Positions 44,139 through 54,609 are shown, numbered from the stretch's first letter. The stretch: DNA of 64,000 nucleotides from Mycolicibacterium chubuense NBB4 (GCF_000266905.1 NC_018027.1:4650001-4714000); one strand, 5' to 3'. The notes: generated by a model not told the origin, from the sequence alone. Numbers and translations: made by a program.

Positions 44139-44156
44139 ATTCACCTTTCGTTCACC
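44139..44156 (+). promoter_or_regulatory. PHO-box-like direct repeat upstream of phoU
   Basis: ATTCACC at 44139-44145 and GTTCACC at 44150-44156 are direct repeats exactly 11 bp apart, the unit and phasing of actinobacterial PHO boxes (GTTCACC-N4). It lies just upstream of the expected -35 of the phoU promoter. The binding protein would be RegX3 or PhoP (inference). Confidence 0.65.
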
Positions 44157-44189
44157 ACGCAGCTCGTGACGGTGGGGCGGGCATCCCCG

Positions 44190-44195
44190 TAGTCT
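44190..44195 (+). promoter_or_regulatory. -10 box (TAGTCT) for leaderless phoU
   Basis: TAGTCT is followed by 6 nt and the phoU ATG at 44202, leaderless-type spacing. Confidence 0.5.
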
Positions 44196-44201
44196 TGTCG
44201 C

Positions 44202-44867
44202 ATGCGTACCGCGTACCACGAACAACTGGCTACCCTGACCAGCCAGCTCGGCGAGATGTGCGGCTTGGCGGGGGTCGCCATGGAGCGCGCCACGCAGGCC
44301 CTGCTGCAGGCCGACCTCGCACTGGCCGAACAGGTCATCACCGATCACGACCAGATCGCCGCGATGAGCGTGCGCGCGGAGGAGAACGCCTTCGTGCTGC
44401 TGGCGCTGCAGGCCCCGGTGGCCGGCGATCTGCGGGCCATCGTCAGCTCGATCCAGATCGTCGCCGACGTCGACCGGATGGGCGCCCTGGCGTTGCACGT
44501 GGCCAAGATCGCCCGCCGCCGGCATCCTCAGCACGCGCTGCCCGAAGAGGTCAACGGCTACTTCGCCGAGATGGGCCGGGTGGCGGTCGAACTCGGACAC
44601 AGCGCTCAGGAGGTGCTGATCACCCACGACCCGGAGAAAGCCGCCCGGATCCGTGAAGAAGACGACGCGATGGACGATCTGCACCGGCACCTGTTCACGG
44701 TGCTGATGGATCGGGAGTGGAAGCACGGGGTCGCCGCAGCCGTCGACGTGACATTGCTGGGCCGGTTCTACGAGCGTTTCGCCGACCACGCGGTGGAGGT
44801 GGCCCGCCGGGTGATCTTCCAGGTCACCGGCAGGACCGCCGACGAGGAACAGCTGCCCGCCCGCTGA
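44202..44867 (+). CDS. phoU: Phosphate-transport regulator PhoU (PhoY2-type)
   Basis: 221 residues made of two three-helix PhoU repeats; each carries the acidic metal/contact motif ([19 protein letters not shown] and [16 protein letters not shown]). PhoU tells the phosphate sensor kinase (SenX3 in mycobacteria) the state of the Pst transporter and represses the phosphate response when phosphate is plentiful. It faces pstB across a shared terminator, not in the pst operon, as for phoY2 (Rv0821c). A PHO-box-like repeat precedes it. Confidence 0.95.
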   Translation: MRTAYHEQLATLTSQLGEMCGLAGVAMERATQALLQADLALAEQVITDHDQIAAMSVRAEENAFVLLALQAPVAGDLRAIVSSIQIVADVDRMGALALHVAKIARRRHPQHALPEEVNGYFAEMGRVAVELGHSAQEVLITHDPEKAARIREEDDAMDDLHRHLFTVLMDREWKHGVAAAVDVTLLGRFYERFADHAVEVARRVIFQVTGRTADEEQLPAR

Positions 44868-44874
44868 CGGGCCG

Positions 44875-44918
44875 ACGAAGAAAGCCGCGCGGACCGATGT
44901 CTGCGCGGCTTCCTTCGT
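44875..44918. terminator. Bidirectional terminator between phoU and pstB
   Basis: aagccgcgc (44882-44890) pairs with gcgcggctt (44903-44911); outside them acgaag (44875-44880) pairs with cttcgt (44913-44918). It sits 8 bp after phoU and 8 bp before the pstB stop codon, serving both convergent transcripts. Confidence 0.8.
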
Positions 44919-44925
44919 TCAGGGT

Positions 44926-45702
44926 CTAACCGAAGCGACCCGAGATGTAATCCTCGGTCGCCTTCTGCGTCGGGTTCGAGAAGATCTTCTCGGTGTCGTC
45001 GATCTCGATGAGCCGGCCGGGTTTGCCCGTGGCCTCGAGGTTGAAGAACGCCGTCTGATCACTCACCCGTGCGGCCTGCTGCATGTTGTGGGTGACGATG
45101 ACGATCGTGAAGTCCTGCTTGAGCTCGGCGATCAGGTCCTCGATCGCCAGCGTCGAGATCGGATCGAGCGCCGAGCACGGCTCGTCCATCAGCAGCACAT
45201 CGGGCTGAACGGCGATGGCGCGGGCGATGCACAACCGCTGCTGCTGACCGCCCGACAGGCCGCCGCCCGGCTTGTCGAGACGGTCCTTGACCTCGGTCCA
45301 CAGGTTGGCACCCTTAAGTGAACGCTCCGCGACCTCGTCGAGCGTCTTCTTGTTGCGCACGCCCTGCAGCTTCAGCCCGGCCACGACGTTGTCGCGAATC
45401 GACATGGTGGGAAACGGATTCGGCCGCTGAAACACCATGCCGATGGTTTTGCGAACGCTCACCGGGTCGACGCCGGCACCGTAGATGTCCTCGCCGTCGA
45501 GCAGCACAGAGCCTTCCGCCCTGGCGCCCGGCAACACCTCGTGCATCCGGTTCAGGGTGCGAAGCACAGTGGACTTGCCGCAACCCGACGGACCGATGAA
45601 TGCGGTCACGCTGCGGGGCTGGACGGACAACCCCACGTCGGCGACGGCATGAAACGACCCGTAATAGATATTGAGGTCTTTGATATCGATGCGCTTGGCC
45701 AT
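44926..45702 (-). CDS. pstB: Phosphate ABC transporter ATP-binding protein
   Basis: 258 residues. Walker [15 protein letters not shown] signature [16 protein letters not shown], Walker [14 protein letters not shown], and the H-loop in [10 protein letters not shown]. It powers the PstCA permease. Last gene of pstSCAB on the minus strand, 20 bp after pstA; corresponds to phoT (Rv0820). Confidence 0.96.
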   Translation of the reverse strand: MAKRIDIKDLNIYYGSFHAVADVGLSVQPRSVTAFIGPSGCGKSTVLRTLNRMHEVLPGARAEGSVLLDGEDIYGAGVDPVSVRKTIGMVFQRPNPFPTMSIRDNVVAGLKLQGVRNKKTLDEVAERSLKGANLWTEVKDRLDKPGGGLSGGQQQRLCIARAIAVQPDVLLMDEPCSALDPISTLAIEDLIAELKQDFTIVIVTHNMQQAARVSDQTAFFNLEATGKPGRLIEIDDTEKIFSNPTQKATEDYISGRFG

Positions 45703-45722
45703 TATCCGCTCCTAGAAGTCCG

Positions 45723-46628
45723 TCAGGTTCGGTTTCGATTGAGGAACCGGATCACGAACGCTGCGGCGATGTACAGCGCGGCGACGATCAGGATCAGGGT
45801 CATTGCCGCACCCCACACACGCATGCGGCCGGCTGGCTCGGGGTTGATCAGCTCGGTGTAGATCAACAGCGGCAAGGACGCCATGTTGCCCTCGAACGGA
45901 TCGTAATTGATCGACCGCGCGTAGCCGACGAGAACGAGTACCGGTGCCGTTTCGCCGATCACCCTGGCCAACGCCAGCAAGATGCCGCTGATGATGCCCG
46001 GCAGCGCTGTGGGCACGACGATTCGCAGAATGGTTTTCCACTGCGGTACCCCCAGCGCGTACGAGGCTTCCCGTAGCTCGTCGGGCACCAGTTTGAGCAT
46101 TTCCTCGGTGTTGCGCACCACGACAGGAAGCATCAACAGGACCAGGGCCAGCGACACGGCGAGGGCGCTCTGCGGGAAACCCATCGTTGCGATCCACAGC
46201 GCGAAGATGAACAGCGCCGCCACGATCGAGGGCACACCGGCGAGGATGTCGACCATGAACGTGACCGTGCGAGCGAACCAGCCGCGGCCGTACTCGACCA
46301 GGTACACGGCGGCCATCATGCCCAGCGGTACGGCCAGCACCGCCGCGAGCGCCGCTTGGATGATCGTCCCGTAGATGGCGTGGTAAACCCCGCCGGCGAA
46401 CTGCTCCGGCAGGACACCTGCCAGCGACCTGTTCCACCACGTCGACGAGATCACCGCGGTGTAGCCACGGGAGACGACGGTGTACAGCAACCACACCAGC
46501 GGCACCATTGCGATCAGGAATGCGGCGGCGAACAGGGTCTCCGCGACACGATTCTTGACCTTGCGACTGGTGCTGATGGGATGAAAGGTCGGCCCTTTGA
46601 GCGGGCTTTCCAGCACGGTGTCGGTCAT
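45723..46628 (-). CDS. pstA: Phosphate ABC transporter permease PstA
   Basis: 301 residues with about six membrane helices and the permease coupling loop [20 protein letters not shown] (EAA motif). It forms the membrane channel with PstC. ATG at 46628 overlaps the pstC stop by 4 bp, implying translational coupling. Confidence 0.94.
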   Translation of the reverse strand: MTDTVLESPLKGPTFHPISTSRKVKNRVAETLFAAAFLIAMVPLVWLLYTVVSRGYTAVISSTWWNRSLAGVLPEQFAGGVYHAIYGTIIQAALAAVLAVPLGMMAAVYLVEYGRGWFARTVTFMVDILAGVPSIVAALFIFALWIATMGFPQSALAVSLALVLLMLPVVVRNTEEMLKLVPDELREASYALGVPQWKTILRIVVPTALPGIISGILLALARVIGETAPVLVLVGYARSINYDPFEGNMASLPLLIYTELINPEPAGRMRVWGAAMTLILIVAALYIAAAFVIRFLNRNRT

Positions 46629-47668
46629 CCTCCGCTCACCCTTCCTCCAGCGGCCAATCGGGCGACCGCGTTGACAATGAAAGTCAGAGCGAACAACACG
46701 AATCCCGCGGCGATGTAAGCGCCCGTCGGCAGAGGCGCACTGAACTCCGCTGCGGCCGAAGCGATCTTGGATGCGAACGTGTAGCCGCCGTCGAACAGCG
46801 ACCAGTTACCCGGTTGCGCCGCGGTGCGCAGGATGATCAGGACGGCGACCGTCTCACCGAGTGCCCGCCCCAGAGCCAGCATGGAACCGGCGATCATGCC
46901 GCTGCGGCCGTAGGGATAAACGGTCATCCGGATGACTTCCCATTTCGTCGCGCCTAGTGCCTGAGCGGCCTCGACGTGGCCTTTGGGGGTCAGAGTGAAC
47001 ACTTCCCGGGACACCGACGTGATGATCGGCAGGATCATTACGGCGAGTACGACTCCCGCGGTGAAGATGGTGCCGCCGCCGGCCAGCGACACGTTGCCGG
47101 GGGCGAACAAGAAGAGCCAGCCAAGGCTGTCGTTGAGAAACCGCTGGATCGGTTCCAGCCGCGGCGCAAGCACAAAGATGCCCCACAGGCCGAAGACGAT
47201 CGACGGCACCGCGGCCAGCAAGTCGACCAGGATGGCGAACGGACGGGCGAAGCGCCGCGGGGCATAGTTGGTGAGGAACGTGGCGATGCCGACGGCGACC
47301 GGCACTGCGATCACCAAGGCGAAGATCGAGCTCAGCACCGTGACCCGAAACAAGTCGGCGATGCCGAATCGCATCGGCTCACTCGTGGTGAACTCCGAGC
47401 TGGTGATGAAGTTCGCGGTGTTGGCCTGCAGCGACGGGACGGCACGAACCAGCAGGAACAAACCCATCAGCGCGATCACGCCGATGATCGTCGCGCCGGC
47501 GGCGATCGCCACCGATTTGAACAGGGTGTCGCCGACCCGCCCCTCGCTTTTCCTGAGCCCGGTCGACTTCGTCGGCTTGGTTGCCATTGTTTGAGTCTGC
47601 TCGCCCTGCCGTGGGCTCGTCGATGTTGCGGACGAGCCCACGGAGGTGGAGTCAGGTGATACCGACAT
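46625..47668 (-). CDS. pstC: Phosphate ABC transporter permease PstC
   Basis: 347 residues with about six helices after a 50-residue N-terminal tail, and the EAA-type loop [20 protein letters not shown]. The ATG at 47668 is 7 bp after pstS; an ATG at 47587 ([13 protein letters not shown]) is a plausible alternative since the first 27 residues are low-complexity and neither has a strong ribosome-binding site. Partner of PstA. Confidence 0.93.
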   Translation of the reverse strand: MSVSPDSTSVGSSATSTSPRQGEQTQTMATKPTKSTGLRKSEGRVGDTLFKSVAIAAGATIIGVIALMGLFLLVRAVPSLQANTANFITSSEFTTSEPMRFGIADLFRVTVLSSIFALVIAVPVAVGIATFLTNYAPRRFARPFAILVDLLAAVPSIVFGLWGIFVLAPRLEPIQRFLNDSLGWLFLFAPGNVSLAGGGTIFTAGVVLAVMILPIITSVSREVFTLTPKGHVEAAQALGATKWEVIRMTVYPYGRSGMIAGSMLALGRALGETVAVLIILRTAAQPGNWSLFDGGYTFASKIASAAAEFSAPLPTGAYIAAGFVLFALTFIVNAVARLAAGGRVSGG

Positions 47669-47675
47669 TCGGTCC

Positions 47676-48818
47676 CTACGTTGTTGCCGAGATGGCGTCG
47701 ACTGCGCTCGTCAGTCGCTCTTTGAACTTGTCCGGGACCGGGATGTATCCGTTGTCTTCCAATCCGGACTGGCCGGGGCCGAGCGCCGCATGCAGGAACG
47801 CCTTGACCGCGGTTGCGGTGTCAGCGTCGGCGTACTTGGAGCAGACGATCTCGTAGGTTCCAAGCATGATCGGATACGAACCGGCCTGGGTCGGCTTGTA
47901 GAACGAGGCGGTGTCGAGGACCAGGTCGTTTCCGTCGCCCTTGATCTTCACCGCGTCGATAGCCTTGCCCGCCGACTCGGTGGACAGTTCCACAGGATCC
48001 GGCCCCGCGGAGGTGACGATCTTCGCAACCTGCAGGCCCTGGCTCTTCGCATAGGACCATTCGTTGTAGGTGATCGACCCCGGCGTGTTCTTGATGGCGG
48101 CTGAGGTGCCCTCGTTGCCCTTCGCGCCCTCACCGACGCCACCATTGAAGGTCTTGCCCGCACCTTGCGTCCACGCGCCGTCCGACGCGGCGGTGAGGTA
48201 CTTCTGGAAGTTGTCGGTGGTGCCCGACTCATCGCTGCGGAACAACACGTTGATCGGGTTGGCCGGCAACGTCTTCCCCGGGTTCAGCCCGGCGATCTCC
48301 GGCGCGTCCCACGTCTTGACCGATCCGTTGAAGATCTTGGCCAGAGTGGGTCCGTCCAGAACCAAGCTGTCGACCCCTTGAACGTTGTAGGTGACGGCAA
48401 TCGGCCCGAACACCGTAGGCAGGTTCCATGCGGGGTTGTTGCCACAGCGGGCAGCGGCCTTCTCCACCTCACCCTTTTCAGCGTTCAGCGGCGAATCCGA
48501 ACCGCCGAAGTCTGTTTGACCACCGATGAACTCCGATACACCGGCACCCGACCCGCTGGACGTGTAGTTCAACGTGTAGCCCGAGCAGGCACCTTCGTAG
48601 GCGGTGACGAAGCGCGTCATCGCATTGGCCTGGGCGGAGGAACCGCTGGCCTTCAGCGACTTCTTGCCGCCGCATTGGATATTTCCGGAGGCCGCACCGC
48701 CGCTCGCACTGCTGGAACCTCCGGAGCTAGCCGTGTTGTTGTCGCTACCGCAGGCCGACAGCAGTAAGGTGCCGGCGGCTGCCAAGCTCAGCGCGGCACC
48801 GAGTCGATTGGGCTTCAC
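47676..48818 (-). CDS. pstS: Phosphate-binding lipoprotein PstS
   Basis: 380 residues from the GTG at 48818, preceded by AAGGAG; the frame is open for another 100 codons upstream, but that part lies in the promoter. Signal peptide with lipobox LLLSAC, then a Ser/Gly linker and the phosphate-binding fold: [20 protein letters not shown] and [12 protein letters not shown] carry the typical Ser/Thr/Asp/Arg ligands. Lipid-anchored outside the membrane, it delivers phosphate to PstCA. First gene of the operon. Confidence 0.96.
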   Translation of the reverse strand: MKPNRLGAALSLAAAGTLLLSACGSDNNTASSGGSSSASGGAASGNIQCGGKKSLKASGSSAQANAMTRFVTAYEGACSGYTLNYTSSGSGAGVSEFIGGQTDFGGSDSPLNAEKGEVEKAAARCGNNPAWNLPTVFGPIAVTYNVQGVDSLVLDGPTLAKIFNGSVKTWDAPEIAGLNPGKTLPANPINVLFRSDESGTTDNFQKYLTAASDGAWTQGAGKTFNGGVGEGAKGNEGTSAAIKNTPGSITYNEWSYAKSQGLQVAKIVTSAGPDPVELSTESAGKAIDAVKIKGDGNDLVLDTASFYKPTQAGSYPIMLGTYEIVCSKYADADTATAVKAFLHAALGPGQSGLEDNGYIPVPDKFKERLTSAVDAISATT

Positions 48819-48932
48819 GTAGCTCCTTCTCAATTGTGGGGCAGCGGAAACGCCACCCAAGTCAGGAATGCGACGGACTGTTCTCCGCCGAGCAGATTTC
48901 GCTGCTCGGGTCTCGAACCTAAGGGCCGCCAA

Positions 48933-48959
48933 TGAACACCTAGCTCCTGCAGAGTGAAC
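48933..48959 (-). promoter_or_regulatory. PHO-box-like repeats upstream of pstS
   Basis: On the minus strand GTTCACT (ending near 48953-48959) and GTTCATT (near 48931-48937) are direct repeats 22 bp apart, two 11-bp turns, with a degenerate middle unit. They lie about 115-140 bp upstream of the pstS start in a 253-bp gene-free promoter region. Expected regulator: SenX3-RegX3. Confidence 0.5.
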
Positions 48960-49071
48960 GAGAGATGAATCGGCCGCCCGCCAAAACGAACAAAAGGAGC
49001 TCTCTACGTCGCCGTTTCCCGAATCGAATCGACACGATGACGTGAGCCGTCGGCATATCGCACCGCGAGCG

Positions 49072-50819
<1,748 letters not shown>

Positions 50820-50945
50820 CTGGCCCTCCAACAGCCGTGGAGATCATCGCCGGGACCTCGCCGGTACGTCTTTGTCGCGCGGTGACTTCCCAGATTCATA
50901 CCTGACACACCGCCGTTACCCGGCCGATGGTTACCTAACGATAGC

Positions 50946-51803
50946 GTGCCACCTGCCCGTAAGCCGCGCCGATCGGTTCGGCTCCGCACCGTCGGCGACA
51001 ATGTCGAGGTGCGCAAGCTCGTGATCGGTGTCCTCGGCACGCTCGTCGTCATCGGGGTCGGCGCTGTCGGCACCGACTTCGGCGCGGCGATCTACGCCGA
51101 ATATCGCCTGGCCAGGAGCGTCCGCACCAGCGCGAACCTGACCTGGGACCCGTCGGTCGGCATCCTGGGCTTCCCTTTCATCCCGCAGGCCATGCGCCAC
51201 CACTACAACGAGGTGGAGATCAAGGCCAGTGGCGTTGATCACGCCGTCGTCGGCAAAGCCTCTCTGGAGTCCACCCTCCATTCGGTCGAGCTCGGCGACT
51301 CCTGGCTCGTGCCGCCGGACGCGACACTGACCGTCGGGAAGGTGGAGAGCCGGATCATCATCGACTCGACGCATGTGGGCCGGTTCATGGGCATACCGGA
51401 TCTGCTCGTCGAAGCGCCGACCCGCGAGACCAACGACTCCACGGGCGGGACCACCGAATCGGGGATCTCGAGCAACCGCGGCGTCGTCTTCACCGGCACT
51501 CCCACCAAGGCCGGCTTCGACAAGAAGGTCAGCATCGCGGTCGACCTGTCGGTGACCGGGCCCGGCGCCACCACACTGGTCCTCACCGCCACCGGCGTGC
51601 TCACCGGTGCGGGCACGGCGGATCAGGACGTGCCGCAGGAGCAGTTGCCCGCGGTGCTCGCCGCGTTCTCCACCAGCCTGCCGGGGCAGAAGCTGCCGTT
51701 CGGCATCGCACCCACGAGCGAGGGCGCCCGCGGCTCGGACATCATCATCGAAGGCATCACCCAGGGAGTAACCATCGACCTCAACGAGTTCAGGCTGTCA
51801 TGA
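50946..51803 (+). CDS. lmeA: LmeA-type membrane-anchored DUF2993 protein
   Basis: 285 residues from the GTG at 50946; a GTG at 51009 would start just before the membrane helix (LVIGVLGTLVVIGVGAVGTD). The rest is a DUF2993 domain predicted outside the membrane. LmeA was described in M. smegmatis as a periplasmic phospholipid-binding protein needed for mannan-chain elongation of lipomannan. Position next to glnR matches Rv0817c. thiX overlaps its stop by 4 bp. Confidence 0.85.
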   Translation: MPPARKPRRSVRLRTVGDNVEVRKLVIGVLGTLVVIGVGAVGTDFGAAIYAEYRLARSVRTSANLTWDPSVGILGFPFIPQAMRHHYNEVEIKASGVDHAVVGKASLESTLHSVELGDSWLVPPDATLTVGKVESRIIIDSTHVGRFMGIPDLLVEAPTRETNDSTGGTTESGISSNRGVVFTGTPTKAGFDKKVSIAVDLSVTGPGATTLVLTATGVLTGAGTADQDVPQEQLPAVLAAFSTSLPGQKLPFGIAPTSEGARGSDIIIEGITQGVTIDLNEFRLS

Positions 51804-52222
51804 GCGCTTCGTGGATCGCCGTCATCGCGGTGCTGATCGCCGCACTGGGCCTCGCCTACGTCATCGGCAGGCTGCTGACATTGCGCGCCGGCCTGATGAA
51901 GGCGACCACCGACATCCCGCAGGTGGACACCAGCGAGCTCGGACTGTCCGATACCGGCCCGACGGTCGTGCACTTCAGCGCCGTGTGGTGCGGCCCCTGC
52001 GCGGGCGTCCGCAGGGTCGTCGACCAGGTCTGCGCGGAGCTGCCGGCGGTGGCGCACGTCGAGATCGACATGGACGCCAATCCGGAGGCGGCACGGCGAC
52101 TTTCGGTGTTGTCGCTGCCGACGACGTTCATCTTCGACGGCGACGGCCGGCAGCGGTACCGGGCTTCGGGAGTGCCGAGCGCTGCTGAGCTGCGCTCGGC
52201 GCTGGAACCACTGTTGGCTTGA
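51800..52222 (+). CDS. thiX: Membrane-anchored thioredoxin-like protein ThiX
   Basis: 140 residues: one N-terminal helix (IAVIAVLIAALGLAYVIG) and a thioredoxin fold with the active site VWCGPCAGVRR and cis-Pro in LSLPTTFIF. The orientation of the domain is not certain. It is translationally coupled to lmeA and stands just upstream of the cysteine-responsive sulfur operon, as Rv0816c does. Confidence 0.9.
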   Translation: MSASWIAVIAVLIAALGLAYVIGRLLTLRAGLMKATTDIPQVDTSELGLSDTGPTVVHFSAVWCGPCAGVRRVVDQVCAELPAVAHVEIDMDANPEAARRLSVLSLPTTFIFDGDGRQRYRASGVPSAAELRSALEPLLA

Positions 52223-52238
52223 TCACCCGGTCTTTGGG

Positions 52239-52244
52239 TAAGCT
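52239..52244 (+). promoter_or_regulatory. -10 box (TAAGCT) of the poly-Cys leader transcript
   Basis: TAAGCT, then 7 nt, then the leader GTG at 52252, so transcription is expected to start at or next to the GTG. A TTG-rich -35-like region lies in the end of thiX. Confidence 0.65.
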
Positions 52245-52251
52245 GTCGAGC

Positions 52252-52341
52252 GTGTCAGCCCGCCTCGAGCTCTCGCTCACGAAGCGCCGCGCAGTCGATC
52301 TGTGCCGCGTTGCGGGTTGTTGCTGTTGTTGTAGCTGCTGA
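52252..52341 (+). CDS. Leaderless poly-cysteine leader peptide (29 aa), cysteine attenuator
   Basis: GTG at 52252 to TGA at 52339-52341. The product starts SARLELSLTKRRAV after the initiator and ends GCCCCCSC: seven Cys in the last twelve residues, five of them consecutive at positions 23-27. It matches the poly-Cys leaderless short ORFs shown in M. smegmatis to attenuate the downstream sulfur operon in response to cysteine; there, ribosomes slowed at the Cys codons under cysteine shortage keep the downstream ribosome-binding site free. There is no ribosome-binding site of its own. It is 88 bp upstream of the DUF4395 gene. Confidence 0.88.
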   Translation: MSARLELSLTKRRAVDLCRVAGCCCCCSC

Positions 52342-52422
52342 GTAGCCGCGCGTTCCACCCTGCGCCGCACTCTGCGAGCGGCCCGCGGTCAGCCGTGCCC
52401 AGCCATCGACGAACAACAGGAG
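52323..52422 (+). promoter_or_regulatory. Attenuator: poly-Cys codons can pair with the DUF4395 ribosome-binding region
   Basis: CTGTTGTT inside the Cys codons (52323-52330) is the exact complement of AACAACAG (52412-52419), which overlaps the AGGAG ribosome-binding site (52418-52422) of the gene starting at 52430. When the tract is not covered by a ribosome the pairing would hide the site. Confidence 0.65.
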
Positions 52423-52429
52423 CACATCT

Positions 52430-52912
52430 ATGTCGAACATCACCAGCGCCCGTACCGAGAGCGGTGCGGCGGCCTGGGTCGACGTCCGGGGGCCGCGGTT
52501 CGCCGCGTGGGTCACGACCGGCGTCTTGGTCGTCATCCTGCTGGTGTCGCACGCAAGCGCGCTCGCCGCGGCGGTCATCCTCGGCGTGCAGGCCGTCGTC
52601 TTCGCGGTCGGCGCCCTGCTCGGCCCGCGCCGCCACCCCTACGGCGTGGTCTTCGCCAAGCTCGTCGCCCCGCGCCTCGGCCCCGTCGGTGACCGCGAGC
52701 CGGTCGCCCCGCTGCAGTTCGCGCAGCTGGTCGGGCTCGTGTTCGCCGTGCTCGGCGTCCTCGGTTTCTCCGGCGGCATCCCGCTGCTGGGTCTGATCGC
52801 CACGGGTCTGGCGCTCGTGGCGGCCTTCCTCAACGCAGCCTTCGGGATCTGCCTGGGCTGCCAGCTCTACCCGCTCGTGTCCCGGCTTCGTCCGAAGCCG
52901 GGCAATCCGTGA
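52430..52912 (+). CDS. DUF4395 membrane protein of the sulfur operon
   Basis: 160 residues with about four hydrophobic segments (WVTTGVLVVILLVSHASAL, AAVILGVQAVVFAVGALLG, LVGLVFAVLGVLGFSGG, LLGLIATGLALVAAFLNAAF). The last ends in GICLGCQLY, a membrane-edge CxxC conserved in the DUF4395 family that could be redox active or bind a thiol. It is the first gene after the poly-Cys attenuator and is followed by the rhodanese CysA2 after 43 bp. Precise function unknown; a role in handling thiosulfate or sulfane sulfur at the membrane is inferred from context. Confidence 0.82.
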   Translation: MSNITSARTESGAAAWVDVRGPRFAAWVTTGVLVVILLVSHASALAAAVILGVQAVVFAVGALLGPRRHPYGVVFAKLVAPRLGPVGDREPVAPLQFAQLVGLVFAVLGVLGFSGGIPLLGLIATGLALVAAFLNAAFGICLGCQLYPLVSRLRPKPGNP

Positions 52913-52955
52913 TCCCCGATCCGCTCCGCTGAGCGCTACCGAAAGGATTCCCTCC

Positions 52956-53789
52956 ATGGCACGCTCCGACGTCCTGGTCACAGCCGACTGGGCCGAGAGC
53001 AATCTCGACGCGCCGAACACCGTCTTCGTCGAGGTCGACGAGGACACCAGCGCCTACGACACCGGCCACATCCCCGGCGCGGTCAAGCTCGACTGGAAGA
53101 CCGATCTGCAGGATCAGGTCAAGCGCGACTTCGTCGACACCGAGCAGTTCTCCAAGCTGCTGTCCGAGCGCGGCATCGCCAACGACGACACCGTGATCCT
53201 CTACGGCGGCAACAACAACTGGTTCGCGGCCTACGCGTACTGGTACTTCAAGCTCTACGGCCACGAGGACGTCAAGCTGCTCGACGGCGGCCGCAAGAAG
53301 TGGGAGCTCGACGCCCGCCCGCTGTCCACCGAGACGGTCAGCCGGCCGTCGACCAGCTACACCGCCAAGGCGCCCGACACCAGCATCCGCGCTTTCCGCG
53401 ACGAGGTCATCGCCGCGATCGGCACCAAGAACCTCGTCGACGTGCGCTCCCCCGACGAGTTCTCCGGCAAGATCCTGGCTCCCGCCCACCTCCCGCAGGA
53501 GCAGAGCCAGCGCCCCGGGCACGTTCCGGGCGCGATCAACGTGCCCTGGAGCAAGGCCGCCAACGAGGACGGCACCTTCAAGTCCGACGAGCAGCTGGCC
53601 AAGCTCTACGCCGACGCCGGCCTCGACGGCGAGAAGGAGACGATCGCGTACTGCCGCATCGGGGAGCGGTCGTCGCACACCTGGTTCGTGCTGCAGGAGC
53701 TGCTGGGACACACGAACGTCAAGAACTACGACGGTAGTTGGACGGAATACGGCTCCCTGGTGGGTGCCCCGATCGAGTTGGGAAGTTGA
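52956..53789 (+). CDS. cysA2: Thiosulfate sulfurtransferase (rhodanese) CysA2-type
   Basis: 277 residues, two rhodanese domains. The N-terminal domain has VFVEVDEDTSAYDTGHIPGA and lacks a catalytic Cys; the C-terminal domain carries the active-site loop YCRIGERSSH. It transfers sulfane sulfur from thiosulfate to acceptors such as cyanide or thiols. Operon: DUF4395 gene upstream, sseC 1 bp downstream. Confidence 0.93.
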   Translation: MARSDVLVTADWAESNLDAPNTVFVEVDEDTSAYDTGHIPGAVKLDWKTDLQDQVKRDFVDTEQFSKLLSERGIANDDTVILYGGNNNWFAAYAYWYFKLYGHEDVKLLDGGRKKWELDARPLSTETVSRPSTSYTAKAPDTSIRAFRDEVIAAIGTKNLVDVRSPDEFSGKILAPAHLPQEQSQRPGHVPGAINVPWSKAANEDGTFKSDEQLAKLYADAGLDGEKETIAYCRIGERSSHTWFVLQELLGHTNVKNYDGSWTEYGSLVGAPIELGS

Positions 53790-53790
53790 T

Positions 53791-54093
53791 ATGTGCTCTG
53801 CACCTAAGCAAGGACTGACGTTGCCCGCGAGCGTCGACCTCGAGAAGGAGACGGTCATCACCGGCCGTGTCGTCGACGGTTCGGGTCAGGCCGTCGGAGG
53901 CGCGTTCGTGCGGCTGCTGGACAGCTCGGACGAATTCACCGCCGAGGTCGTCGCATCGGCCACCGGCGACTTCCGGTTCTTTGCCGCGCCCGGCACGTGG
54001 ACGCTCCGCGCCCTGTCCCCCGCCGGCAACGGCGACGCCAGCGTGGCACCGTCCGGAGCCGGTATCCACGAGGTCGACGTCAAGGTCGCGTGA
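53791..54093 (+). CDS. sseC: SseC-type DUF1416 protein
   Basis: 100 residues from the ATG at 53791, one base after the cysA2 stop. Starts MCSAPKQGLTLPASVDLEKE and contains a small beta-sandwich-like domain (ITGRVVDGSGQAVGGAFVRL, FRFFAAPGTWTLRAL) of the DUF1416 family, always paired with cysA2 in mycobacteria (Rv0814c-Rv0815c). Role in sulfur transfer is presumed from this association. Confidence 0.9.
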   Translation: MCSAPKQGLTLPASVDLEKETVITGRVVDGSGQAVGGAFVRLLDSSDEFTAEVVASATGDFRFFAAPGTWTLRALSPAGNGDASVAPSGAGIHEVDVKVA

Positions 54094-54099
54094 TCTGAC

Positions 54100-54117
54100 G
54101 CGTCCGTCAACGGACGC
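54100..54117 (+). terminator. Short hairpin after sseC, possible terminator
   Basis: gcgtccg (54100-54106) and cggacgc (54111-54117) pair perfectly around tcaa, 7 bp past the sseC stop. No T-run follows, as is common for mycobacterial intrinsic hairpins. Confidence 0.55.
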
Positions 54118-54171
54118 GGCGCCGGTCTTGCTGTGAAAACGCTGCGGAATTAGCTGGCGTCGGCGACGATG

Positions 54172-54209
54172 GGGTGATCTCCCGCGCGCGACGGGGCGCG
54201 GGATCACCC
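54172..54209 (+). promoter_or_regulatory. GC-rich hairpin upstream of the DUF732 gene
   Basis: gggtgat (54172-54178) pairs with atcaccc (54203-54209), and cccgcgc (54181-54187) with gcgcggg (54196-54202), with a 2-nt bulge and an 8-nt loop. It ends 18 bp before the ATG at 54228 and so would border the ribosome-binding region. Confidence 0.55.
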
Positions 54210-54227
54210 TGTCGAAGAGGACCGACG

Positions 54228-54545
54228 ATGAAGATCACAATTGCCTGCGCTGCCGCGGTGGCTTGTGCCGCCGCCCTGGCCGGCGCTCCCGCGGCGCTGG
54301 CGGATCCCGAGGGTGACTTCCTCACGGTGATCTCCAAAGGCGGCATCACCTGGCCGTCGGAAAAGACCAGACAGGTGATCGAGACCGGCTACGCGGTCTG
54401 TCAGGACTGGGAAAACGGCGCCACCTTCGAGAAAGAGGTCGCGGACCTGACCAGCGTGACCGACTGGACGGACTATCAGGCGGGCTACTTCGTGGGCGCC
54501 GCCACCGGTGCCTTCTGTCCGGAGTACGAGTCGAAGGTCAGCTGA
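54228..54545 (+). CDS. Secreted DUF732 family protein
   Basis: 105 residues from the ATG at 54228 with a clean signal peptide (ITIACAAAVACAAALAGAPA, cleavage after ALA) and a small helical mature domain. Two cysteines (YAVCQDW and AFCPEY) are placed to form the disulfide typical of DUF732. Exported small mycobacterial protein of unknown role. It is not part of the usual Rv0813c-Rv0815c order as I recall it, so may be a lineage-specific insertion. Confidence 0.82.
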   Translation: MKITIACAAAVACAAALAGAPAALADPEGDFLTVISKGGITWPSEKTRQVIETGYAVCQDWENGATFEKEVADLTSVTDWTDYQAGYFVGAATGAFCPEYESKVS

Positions 54546-54609
54546 GGGCAGCCCCTCACCGACCCCTCCGCGCCCCGGTGCCCGCGGAGAGGCGTCTCCT
54601 CCCGGCGGT

